From Mallotus nudiflorus (taxonomy: Eukaryota; Streptophyta; Magnoliopsida; Malpighiales; Euphorbiaceae): a stretch of 64,000 nucleotides of DNA. Of the stretch, positions 10,420 to 21,128 are shown piece by piece. Below the pieces are notes generated by a model. It was not told the DNA's origin and did no database searches. It was given only the letters and a program-made list of their open reading frames with translations. Every line of letters begins with the position of its first letter. The stretch's first letter is position 1. The stretch is taken from positions 9,499,501-9,563,500 of the forward strand of contig CANTUR010000009.1 in the NCBI GenBank assembly GCA_947683625.1. Reading direction: 5' to 3'. The translations under genes were made by a program, and so were the position numbers.

Positions 10420-13400
10420 GTTGGTGCTCAAGAATTTCCTAGATGTTTATATGATTTGGGTGCAAGTGTTAACCTTATGCCATTTTCTCTTTTTAGGAAA
10501 TTATAGCTCAGCGAGTTGACCCTTACGAATATGACTTTGCAACTTATAAATCACTCTCCAAAGAAACCATTTATGATCATTGAGGATGTTTTTATCAAGG
10601 TAGACAAATTTATCTTTCCTATGGATTTTATACTTTTGGATTTTAAAGATGATAGTAAATGTCCTCTAATTCTTAAGAGATCCATAAAGGGAAAATCACT
10701 CTTAGGGTTGGTAATAAGAGTATAGAATTTATGACGCCTAGATTAATGAAATGCCTAATTGAAGAGGAATTTTGCATGAGAGTGGAAGTTATAGATGAGT
10801 GTGTGAGGGAGGTGAATTTGAGTAAAGAAATTCTTGATAAAATTTTGGAGTGTAAAGTAGACAATGAAACCTAACAAGAAGCTACTTTTGTTAAGCTTAA
10901 ACTTTTAGTTCATACTAATAACCCCACTCCCTCATCTGTGGTTAAACCACCCAAACTAAAGCTTAAACCTTTACCTACCCATTTGAGATACACTTTTATA
11001 GGGGAGCGAAACTTTACCCATTATCATTTCTAACAAACTATCTATTGAACAAGAGAAAAAGGTATATGAGATAGTGAGAAATAAGGTGAAGACCATTAGG
11101 TGGAAAATTTTAGACATTAAAGGGATTAACTATTTAATTGTCATGCATAAAATCCATATGAAAGAGGGCAGTAAAGCTATCACAGGGAGACAAAGGCGCT
11201 TGAATCTAAATATGAAGGAGGTGGTCAAGAAAGAGATTGTCAAGATATTAGATGCATGCATTATCTACCTAATTTCTAATAGTGAGTGGGTAAGCCCAGT
11301 GCAGTGTGTACCAAAAAAAGAGTGGAATGACTATTAAGGAAAATGAAATAGGTGAGCTAATTTTGAAGAGGATGGCTGATGGGTGGAGAGTATGTATCGA
11401 TTACTAAAAATTGAACTCAGTTGTAAGGAAGGACCATTTTCCTCTACCCTCATTGACCAAATATTAGAAAGGATAGCAGGGCATGCATACTACTGTTTCT
11501 TACATGGCTATTCGAGTTACAATCAGGTTTTTATTTTTTTAGAGGAACAAGAGAAAATAACATTTACATGCCCATATGGAACTTTTGCTTATTGATGTAT
11601 GCCTTTCGGACTGTGCAATGCATAAGCTACTTTTTATATATGTATGACAACTATTTTTTCTGATTTCATCAAGAACATCATGTATGTATTCATGGATGAT
11701 TTTTTTTATTTTTGGTGATTCTTTTGAATTATGTTTGTCTAACCTTGATAGGGCCTTGAAAATATGTGGAGAGGCTAACCTTGTTCTTAACTAGGAAAAG
11801 TGCCATTTTAAGGTAAAGGAAGGGATAGTCCTTGGTCACAAGATTTTGAGTGCAGGGATTGAGGTAGATAAAGCTAAAATAGAATTTGTAGAGAAGGTAC
11901 CACCTCCAACAACAGTCAACGGAGTTCAAGGATTTCTAGGACATGCTAGTTTTTATAGGTGTTTCATTAAAAAAATTTCTTTAATTGTTAAGCCTTTAAC
12001 CTAATTGTTAGTTAAAGATGCTCCTTTTGATTTCAATAATAATTGTTTAAATGCTTTTAATAGGTTAAGGAGGCTTTAGTGTCAACCCTAATTATTTCAC
12101 CTATGGATTGGGCACTTCCTTTTGAGATAATATGTGATGTAAGTGACCATACTATAGGGGCAGTGCTTAGTCAAAGGAAATAAAACAAGCTTCATGTCAT
12201 AAACTATACAAGTAGAAGTCTTATAGAATCTCAATTGAACTACACCACAATTGAGAAAGGGCTAATGACTGTGCTTTTTACTATTAATAAATTCATATCT
12301 TACTTACTTGGTTCAAAGGTTATTATTTTCACTGATCATGTAGTAATAAAATATCTCATGGTCAAGAAGGATGCAAAACCACATCTTATTTGATGGGTGT
12401 CACTTTTACAAGAATTTGAATTAGATATAAAAGACAAACAAGGTTTTGAGAATGTTGTAGATGACCATTTTTCCTAGTTAGAGGGTTATGAACAAGTGAG
12501 GCAATAAAGGATATCAATGATGATTTTCTTAACTAGCATTCCAACGTTTTAGTGCTCCATAGTTTGCAAATATTCCCAATTATTTAGCACGTGGAGTGCT
12601 GCCTCCAGATCTTTCCTTGCAACAAAGGAAGCATTTCGTCTATGAGGTAAAGCATTATTTATGGGTGGTTCCATTTCTATATAAGATTTATTAAGATGGG
12701 TTGATTAGGAGTTATGTTCCAAAAGTTAAAATGTTAGAAATTTTGTCTCATTGTCATTATTCTACATATGGTGGGCATTTTGAAGCAATAAAAACTACTG
12801 AAAAGGTGTTACAGAGTGGATTTTTCAAGCATAATTTATTCAAAGATACCAAGGATTATGTGGAACACTATGATAGGTGTCAAAGACATAAGAATATCTC
12901 CAAGAGGAATGAAATGTCACTCACACCAATTCAAGAAGTGGAGATTTTTTACATCTAGGGATTAGATTTTATGGGTCCTTTTCCATCATCTTTTAGGAAC
13001 CAATATATCTTGGCTGGAGTAGACTATGTGTCTAAGTGGGTGGAAGCCATTACATCACCTATAAATGATGCCAAAGTGGTGATAAGATTTTTCAAGAAAT
13101 TGTTCAGTAGATTTGGAGTGCCTTGAGCTGTAATTAGTGATTGAGGCTGACACTTTTGTAATAAGCAGTTTGCGTTACTACTCAAAAAGTATGGAGTTGA
13201 CCACAGAGTTGCTACCTTATATCATCCTTAAATCAGTGGGCAAGTGAAGGTCACTAATAGGGAAATAAAGAAAATTTTAAAGAAAATAGTGGGCTCTTCA
13301 AGGAAAGATTGGGTGTCTAAGTTGGATGATGCTTTATGGGCATATCATACAACATTCAAAACTTAAATTGGTATGCCTCCTTACTGATTAGTTTTTGGGA

Positions 13401-13850
13401 AAGCTTGTCAGTTGTCGGCGGAGCTTGAACATTGGGCTTATTAGGCCATTAAGGCACTGAACTTTGATATGGAGGCAGCAAGTGAAAAGCATTTGTTATT
13501 TCTTAATGAATTGGATGAGTTTTGATTTCAAGCATATAAGAACACCAAGCTTTTTAAGGAGAAAATAAAACAATGGCATGATGCTCATATTCTCAAGAAA
13601 GAATTCAAAGCTGATGATCTTGTTCTTTTATTAAATTCTAGACTGAAATTATTTTTAGGTAAATTGAGATCAAGGTGGAGTGGTCCATTCAAGGTGCAAC
13701 AAGTCTTTTCTTATGATTCACTTGAACTTATATATTCTTAAGGAGCGTGTTTTTGAATAAATGGACAGAGGTGCAAAGTGTATCAAGGAGGATTTCTGCC
13801 TAATGAAAAGGAAATTCTTTTCCTTCATCAACCTCAATGAAATATTCTGG
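10420..13850 (+). pseudogene. pol pseudogene of G1 (protease, RT, RNase H, integrase)
   Basis: Domains occur in the gypsy order. Protease has the DLGASVNLMP active-site block (about 10456). RT begins near 11070 with a DIKGIN segment and includes a HFPL-type block and FMDD (about 11690-11705), followed at once by a frameshifting run of T. RNase H lies about 12060-12480 and integrase about 12690-13800. Integrase has an N-terminal zinc-binding H...GGHF...CQRH region at 12740-12890 and a core from DFMGPF at 12967. The catalytic Glu of the D,D35E triad is Lys (GQVKVTN, codon 13247-13249), as in G2. A 36-bp deletion near 10679 and many stops and frameshifts show it is dead. Confidence 0.88.
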
Positions 13851-14296
13851 TTTTGGTCATACTAAAGACCTAAAAATTAGCATTTTATTGTTATGCTTAT
13901 TATTTTCTTTCATCATTTTATTTTGTTTAGTGTTAGTCTTTTTATTAATCTTTGTCTTTTGAATTACAGTTTTCTTTTGAAAAAAATTATATATATATAT
14001 ATATATTTGCACATTGTTTTATATTTTCTTATTACATTTCATTTTATTTATTATTAAATTTGTGTGAATTAGAGTTGTTAAGCACACTTAAAAAAATTTG
14101 GTGCTTTGGAATTTTAAAGGTAAAATAGTGAAGTGAGGTGCAAATTTGGTGAGGTCAACTTTGTCATGCTTGAATGAAGTGTTTATTCAATAATCAACCT
14201 TCCTTCTTTCTCCTTTCCACTTCCACATTTTCTTTCTCCCACTTTCCTTTCTTTTTCATTCAAAAACCGTAATCATTTCATTTCCCCTCTTTTCAA

Positions 14297-15600
14297 ATGT
14301 CACATTCATCCATCATTATTATTAATTTTTTTATATTGCTTCCTATATTTTTAAATCCTCTCAATTTTTGTCTTTCTTATTATCATTTTCTTAATTTCAC
14401 AATAACAAGAACTAAGAATTCAGCCAAAAGAGATAGGAGTACCTTGGAAGGCTCAAGCAAAGGAAAGAATGTAATTGAAGATAATAAGGTATGTGATTTT
14501 GCCTAATAATATTGCACTCCATTTTAGGAGGGCAAAAGGTATGTCATTCTTCCTTCTAGAAAATTTCCATTAGCAAATATGTTAAGAATGAAATTTTGTC
14601 TCAATTGTGCATTAAGAATGATATATATAGATTATATGGTAGATTAGGATGGTCTAAATTTGTTACTATACCATTTGACACCTATAAAGAAATCACACTT
14701 GAGTTATTTACCACTTTGCATTTAATAGAAGAGAGTGATAAACATTTGGGCTTTAGATTCTATGATTAAGATTATCATATGAACTATGACATTATGCATC
14801 AAGTGTTTGGTTTCCCTGAGAATGGTATTTATCAACCCCCTAAAAATTGTGAACTTGAAGCTTTTTGGTATCAAATTTTAGGGCAAGATAATTTTAAGGA
14901 TACACATACTACACCTAATGGATTAATTACCAATCACTGGCATTTGATTATTCACAAATTCATGTGTTCTGTAATTTTTTAGGAAACTAAGGGGAATAAA
15001 GTGTCACTTTAAGAATTATTTCTTCTTTAGTGTATGCATACCAAAACCAAACTCTCTACCACATATTTTATATTCCATAGCTTATTGAATATTGTGAATT
15101 CATCTTATGCTATCATTTCTATGGGTCACATTATGACCGGTCTTGCTTTGCATTTTGGTGTTTTTAATCCATTCACCACTAACATGTTGCTTGTGGAGGC
15201 AGATAAAATGCATCATTATCTTCAAATTCATGTTAAAGTTATTACAAGTCAATATTAGTTAAGGGCACTAGCTACTCATATGTGTTACCAATTACAAAAT
15301 CCAGCAGAAGATCATGCAACGATTCTAATCCCTAGGATTAAAAACATTGAGAATGAAGACAATTCTACTACAAATGACAATAATGGTTGGTAAAGAGTAT
15401 TAGAAAAACTAAAGGCCATGGAAAAGAAAATGGATGATAAGTTAGAAGCCATAGAGAAGGAAATAGTCAACTAAAATAATGAAACAGATTATTAGTTTAT
15501 CTATTTGAGGAAAGAAATTTTTTACCACAATTTTAACCTCACCAAGTACATTGAATTGTCGAGTTTTAAACTGCCTTCACCACCATCTTCACTAAAATAA
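14297..15600 (+). pseudogene. Athila env-like third ORF of G1, broken
   Basis: Downstream of integrase, three blocks in the element's orientation (14297-14506, 14779-14982, 15034-15258) together match the third ORF of Athila elements. Segments include a GRLGWSKF-like stretch near 14640, EAFWYQILGQD, and an ELFLL*CMHTK-type segment followed by a GHIMTGLA-type one. A lysine/glutamate-rich coiled coil lies at the end (15400-15480). A hydrophobic stretch (IIIINFFILLPIF) follows the first ATG, but the G2 copy also has a later in-frame start (31618), so it may be leader sequence. Stops separate all blocks. The protein's function is unknown even in intact elements. Confidence 0.75.
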
Positions 15601-15686
15601 CCATCTTAAGGGAGTGTCTTCTCTTTATCTCATTTTTATTTTATTTCATTTAGATTTATTGTGTTTTGTTATATAACCCACTTATG

Positions 15687-15729
15687 TTTCACATTGAGGG
15701 CAATGTGAAATTTAAGTATGGGAGGGAGG
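15687..15729 (+). promoter_or_regulatory. Hairpin plus purine-rich tract, internal (G1)
   Basis: A perfect 10-bp stem (TTTCACATTG / CAATGTGAAA) with loop AGGG is followed directly by TTTAAGTATGGGAGGGAGG. Equivalent modules occur at 32928-32970 and 61422-61464. Confidence 0.7.
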
Positions 15730-16530
15730 TGCATTTTGCATAGGCATAACATTTAGAGTGTGTGTTTTATTTTGCATTTGATTTGTTTTATTTTTCTTAT
15801 TTTATTTTAATTCATTTTATTGAGTTTTTATTGCATTGTATTCATGCATGGGGAAGAAATATAATTAACTATCTCATATCTTTGATGCTTGCAACTTATC
15901 AATCTCGTGAACTTAGCACAATGGTATAGTTTTTTTGATTAATTGATTTAATCTCCATTTAATGTTTGATTTAATATTTCAAAGCATTATGAGCAATCTC
16001 TCTTTTTAAATGTGTAAATGTGAATAATTTAAGATGAACTAGAAAAATAACAGGTTGGATAGCTTAAGTCATTGGAATTTCTTAAATTTGAAAAAAAAAT
16101 ATTGTGGAATGGAGATGGAATCTTTTATTCAAATTTGTATATTTTCCTTTACTTCAATGCTCTTTAAATAGTACAAGTACCTTAAAAGGGCCTTCTAGAG
16201 GGTTCCACACTGAGTAATGCGGGAAAGGTAGGGAAATTTTGATGATTGGAACATCCACAAGCAATTAAATAAAAAAAATACTCATAATAATAATAAAATA
16301 ATTTTTTCTCTTGTTAAAGGAAATCTAATAAAAGAGTTATCTGACTTGTTTTCTTTCTTTGTGAATCTTGATTTATGAACATTTTTATATTCAACGCGAG
16401 AGTTTGTTTTCCACTCGGTAATTTTTATACATGTTCTTAATTATAGGTTGTTTGTTTTGTTTTTATAATTTAAATCTTATGTTTGGTAGAGATTTTGTTA
16501 ATTGGTCAAGTTAAAATTGATTGATGTGTT

Positions 16531-16708
16531 AAGTCCGTATTCTTAATACGTATTGTTCTCATTCCCTTGCTTGAGAGCAAGAAGTTAAGTGTGAGATATT
16601 TGATTAAATGTTAAGTGTTAAGTCCGTATTCTTAATACGTATTGTTCTCATTCCCTTGCTTGAGAGCAAGAAGTTAAGTGTGAGATATTCGATTAAATGT
16701 TAAGTGTA
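16531..16708. repeat. 89-bp tandem duplication spanning the PPT and start of the 3' LTR (G1)
   Basis: Positions 16531-16619 and 16620-16708 are near-identical. Each contains the CTTGCT...AGCAAG hairpin, the purine-rich tract and the first bases of the 3' LTR. They differ at the LTR start (TGATTAAATG versus CGATTAAATG). Confidence 0.85.
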
Positions 16709-17965
16709 GCATTTTTTTTTATGTCAATTTAATTATGTTTATGGTATTTATTGTTACAATTGGTTAGAATTTAGTTTTTTCTATATTTATTATGAATTTA
16801 GTAATGTGCCTGGTTTTTTCTAAAATAACTTTTATATGAATTGTTGAATCAAACTTTATAAATAATGATGATGGTGGAGCATGCAATCATGGCAAGAATA
16901 TGCACTTATGGTGGAATATGCAATTATGGAAAGAGACATATAATGATAGTGGTAGAGCTTGCAATTATGGCAAGAGACATATAATGATTATGGTGGAGCA
17001 TGCAATCATGGCAAGAGACATGCAATTATGGCAAGAATATGCAATGATGAGAGACATGAAATGATGTAGAAAACATCATTATGAAAGAAGAAGAAAAAGA
17101 AATAAGAAGAGGAATTAATATAAGTGGTAAAGAATGAATTACAGAGAGGAGAATATGACTTGAAGAAAATCTTGTAATTCAAGAAGAGTTGGAGAGCAAG
17201 AGAAGAATTCTTTAAAAAAAGAGTTCATTCTTTCCTCCATTACATTTTAGTTCTTAATATATTTTATTTTTGAATTTGCGATGACTAATATTATATCTAG
17301 TTAATTTTATTTATGTTGGGGATTGTTGGACTTGTTTTAATTTAAGTTGATTTATAGTTATTGTTTTTTTCCATTAATTTGCATTAAGCATTCGTTAAGC
17401 TTAATTGCTTATGATTTGGCCATTCATAATTGATTTTTAATTAAGGTCAATTATTGAGAAATATTAATGTTAATAGAAATATGAATGCTTGATTAATTGA
17501 TTTAAGTCTAGAGATAGCTTAAATTATTTAAATTTTAATTGGTAGTACTTCATAGTTTATTTACTAAATTTGATTAGGTTTTAATTTAACAATAAATAGG
17601 AATAAATTAAGTAATTTTTACTTAAAAAAGATTAATTACTACCTTTGAAATCTCAAGAATTGCAATAGAAAGAAAGACTAATTTCTTGAGATTGGCTTAA
17701 TTAAAATATAGTGATACAATCCGTAACATTATTCTATCATTTACTTGTTAAAATTTATTTGCTTGTTATATTTTTAAGTTAATTGATTTTATATTTAATT
17801 TCTATTTTGGTTATTAAAATTTAGCAATTTTAACTCACTTAATTTTTATTTCTTAAACAAGTTAAAAACAAAATTAATGGTTGGATAAATATTTAATACT
17901 TGTGGGATCGACAAGTATTTATTCTATATTACTTGGCAAAATCATATGCTTGCGAGAACTAATTA
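16690..17965 (+). repeat. 3' LTR of G1
   Basis: 1276 bp from CGATTAAATG (ancestral TG, now CG) to ACTAATTA (ancestral CA, now TA). GGAAT follows at 17966. It contains the ATGCAATCATGGCAAGA-type imperfect minisatellite at about 16865-17065. Confidence 0.85.
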
Positions 17966-18510
17966 GGAATCATCATCAAGAATATCCCACAAATTTTAAA
18001 ACAAATGATCTTGTAATGTAGTGATATCTTAGGATCAAACACCAAACAAACACAATTCCATTCATTATCAGGGACTTCTGGTATCTTTAATTGTCCAGTG
18101 GTATGATTACACAGATAATGAAAAAAATCAATATCCTTCAAAAGGCTTCTCACTACAGTATAGTAAACCATTATAGGACTATGGTATATTTGCTTAAGAG
18201 GCATTAAAACAATATTGGACAAAAATGCCACCTCTGACAGGAGTAAAGTTAATGGAAGAATTCAGAGGGATTACCTGAAATTTGGAAGCAGGAGGATAGT
18301 AGTAATCATCGATGAAGAGAGTAGTAGGTTTGGGATCATCATAAGTTTGATGTAATAGAAAGTGAGAAGCACAAATTGTGGATTAGAAATCAAACAAAGC
18401 CACTATTTGGATATGCATTTGAACTTCATCAATGGCTTTGCAGGTGGTTGGATGAGAATTTATGTTAAAAGATCTTCAATTTAGGCCGCCTTTGCCATTG
18501 ACAAAGTCAT
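17966..18510 (-). pseudogene. Split F-box gene, 5' half (unit 1)
   Basis: The minus strand from ATG at 18510 (MTLSMA) gives the N-terminal half, including the F-box and the SCNGLLL-like region. It is homologous to residues 18-200 of the intact protein and joins to the 3' half at 7789 across the gypsy insertion. It has several stops, one of them the same W-preceding CAG-to-TAG change seen in other copies. Confidence 0.85.
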
Positions 18511-18910
18511 TCATATTTCACCTATGGATATGTTTTGTTTTAGTTAAAAGAAATAATAATAATAACAATTTACCAAAAGTAACAATATATTATATTTAAA
18601 AATAATAATAACATAGCAATAACATGGAAAGAATGTGATCTATTTGTCTAATATTACATTCATAGCATATAAGGAGACATGTAAATTTACTAAAATATTT
18701 TCCCTCATTATTAATAAATTGGATAATTTGGTAAAACCTCAATTCTAATTTAATTTATCTTAAAATTTCTATTCTAACTATATTTGTTCACCTATTACAT
18801 ATGAGTAAGAATTCAGTAACTTATTCATTTACTTTTTGAGTAAAAATTGGAGTCCAAAAATTAGAAAACGCACTAGAAAATTTTAACTAGGTTGACACAC
18901 TCATAGCATT
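18511..18910. other. F-box upstream sequence, no gene
   Basis: Homologous to the upstream sequence of the intact F-box gene, including the AAGAATGTGATCTATT and AATTTACTAAAATATTTTC blocks. It shows that the split gene once had the same promoter. No coding signal. Confidence 0.6.
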
Positions 18911-20090
18911 GACATCATGCTTATGTTGTCCAAGAAATATTATTAATAATAAAACAAAAAATATTTAATAACAAGACAGAAGAGGTAAAAGCCTCACAAC
19001 AACTAGCGAAACCAAAAATGAACTCTCCAACTATAATCATCATAAATAGCATCATTACAAAAGCTTGGAGTGGAATCCCACCAGACAAAAGAAGTGGCCA
19101 AAACACCATGCTTAGCTAGTACATCAGCGATAATGTTACATTCTCTAAAAATATGAGAAATTCTGAATTCCATTTGAGAAACATAAGATAAGCATTGAAT
19201 CCACTATTATCGAGCCATGCATGGAACCTGCTTAGATTTAGCAAGAAATAGTTGAATGACATGTATAGAGTCCCATTGAAACCAAAGAGAATGCCAACCA
19301 CGATGCCAAGCTATATTAATAACCTTTATAGCAACATAAAGCTTAGGAAGAAATCCAAAGTTGTGGCCTATAGCAAATGAGAAAGCTCCTCAAGGCATAA
19401 CTCTAGCAATGTGAAAGATAGCACATGAATTAGTAGCACTTAGAGACCCTAACAAAGATCCATTTGTGTCAATAATTGTCCACCTAGGTGATGGAGGGTG
19501 CTAAGAAATGGAGACAATTGTTGGAACCTTAGCAGGAATACCATGAATCCTCAAATAATTTAATGTATGAAACTCATTGATATAGTTAAACATATGCCCA
19601 ACCCAAAAATATTTAGTCACCTTAATTAGCTGCCAAAGAGTCCATAATGTTCTATGTATATTAGGAGGCTCATGGTAAGAAATAACAACATTACGATGGT
19701 GCCAAATAATCCAAGCCCCATGCATAATAGCGGACCTTGAGAGAGCTGATAGGTGAGTACTGAAAGAATAAGATGTAGCATCTAAAACAATATCAACCAT
19801 ATGCTAAATAAAAAGATTGGAGATCGATTGCCAAACAATAGTAGCAAAACTGTAGTTAACAAATAAGTGATTGCCCTCCTCTGAATGGGATTTACAAAGC
19901 ACACATTGGGAAGGAAATAAAATGCCATTCTTTTATAGACTGCCATCTGTTGGAAGATGCTGAAGCAAATCCCACCAACAAATAAAAGATTTTGATGGAG
20001 GCAAAATCTCTTTCAAAATAAAAGAGCACCAAGGAATGCAAGGTTGAGAAACTAAGAGAAATATATATTCTTTTAACAGAATGCTTGGAG
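18910..20090 (-). mobile_element. L1-type LINE, 3' part only (unit 1)
   Basis: The minus strand gives the C-terminal end of a plant L1-type ORF2. A zinc-binding RT-associated domain (CVLC...HLF pattern) lies at about 19830-20070. A WIIWHHRN linker is at about 19690-19710. An RNase H-like domain (IDTNGSLLGS...WHSLWFQWDS...SHIFREC) is at about 18980-19490. A stop interrupts the RNase H. The fragment lacks RT and endonuclease and ends abruptly at the unit 1/unit 2 junction. The full-length counterpart is at 36070-41500. Confidence 0.85.
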
Positions 20091-20092
20091 TG

Positions 20093-21128
20093 GAATAATA
20101 GCTACATTTTGTTCTGTTCTTATTGACTGGGACACCATCACCATAACAATGAGCACAGTTAGATGTCACTATTCTGAGAAAATACACTCACTGGACTCTC
20201 CATGTTATGCTTGCCATCGGACTACACAGTCGAAGTAGAAACGAATCAGAGAATTGAGAAGCCTTGTCCTTCCATAGCTGCAACAAAAGATATTTTCTCA
20301 TGTAAAGACTAAAAGGAAAGACCATTAGGTTCGACTCGGATGGTGCTGTTTTAATATGGCATGATCGTTGTTTTTTAAGGAAAGAGCAATATTTGTGATT
20401 GCTCTATAAAACTTGAAGCGAAAAGAATCCATTGGTGAGACAACAGATACTGTAGCAGGGTAATTGAAATTTAATAGCAAGAAATATAGGAATACATTTA
20501 TTTTTATCTCCTCTGATTCTCTCAATCAAATATGAATTAAGTTCCAGGCCACATAGAAGTTTGATATAATCTTTCCATGACAATCACAAAAGTAAAAGGA
20601 AAAGATTATGTCTGAAATATATTTTATTTATTATACGTATAGCATTGGAATACTAAACAACAATGTTGCTGTTGATTTTTTTTTATCCGCTCTAATTTGG
20701 CTTTTAGAGACAAAATAGCTAAACCTGTCAACATTAAACAACAATGTTTCTCTGTGGAAAATGGATTTGATTTGATAGTTGCTGTCAACATGAGATGCTT
20801 GCTGAAACATATTGACAGCTTTCCGAGGCTTAATACATAAAAACATACACAAAATTTTCAGCAAGCTCAATAGCAGCAAATATTTTCTTGAGCCAAGTTC
20901 CATATATTAAACAGAAGACTTATCACATTTCAACAAAGGCAACTTATATGCATATGTCTCTTAATTCAACTGCAGATGAATAATCTAGGCTCCATAAGCC
21001 CGGATTGAAAAACGAGGACATAATGATTAAGATTGAAGAAAACAGATAAAGAGGAACAATAAACTATAATATAAAATGTTACAATAGCATAAAATAAAAG
21101 TTACACTACCAATACCAACTAGATGCCC
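20093..21128. other. 3' flank of the intact F-box gene, no gene
   Basis: Sequence shared with 3768-4799 and 49440-50195, AT-rich. A 66-codon open frame on the minus strand near 20325-20525 is nearly identical in unit 1 but begins with TTG, not ATG. It is not supported as a gene. Confidence 0.6.

Larger units (their letters stand above)
7790..17965 (+). mobile_element. Ty3/gypsy retrotransposon, Athila-type, copy G1
   Basis: A complete but decayed 10.2-kb element. It has a 5' LTR, primer-binding site, gag, protease-RT-RNase H-integrase, a third ORF of the Athila env-like kind, two hairpin/purine-rich modules and a 3' LTR. A 5-bp target duplication flanks it within an F-box gene. The 5' LTR has lost about 630 bp and all reading frames are broken. 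It is an orthologous copy of G2 (24288-35135) and G3 (59786-63702). Confidence 0.9.

Noticed and set aside
19116..19301. Minus-strand frame conserved at 36285-36470
   Set aside because: It is an out-of-frame reading of the LINE RNase H domain.
20325..20525. A 66-codon open frame conserved in units 1 and 2 (also 3995-4195)
   Set aside because: It starts with TTG rather than ATG, has no recognisable domain, is lost in unit 3, and its conservation is explained by the segmental duplication.
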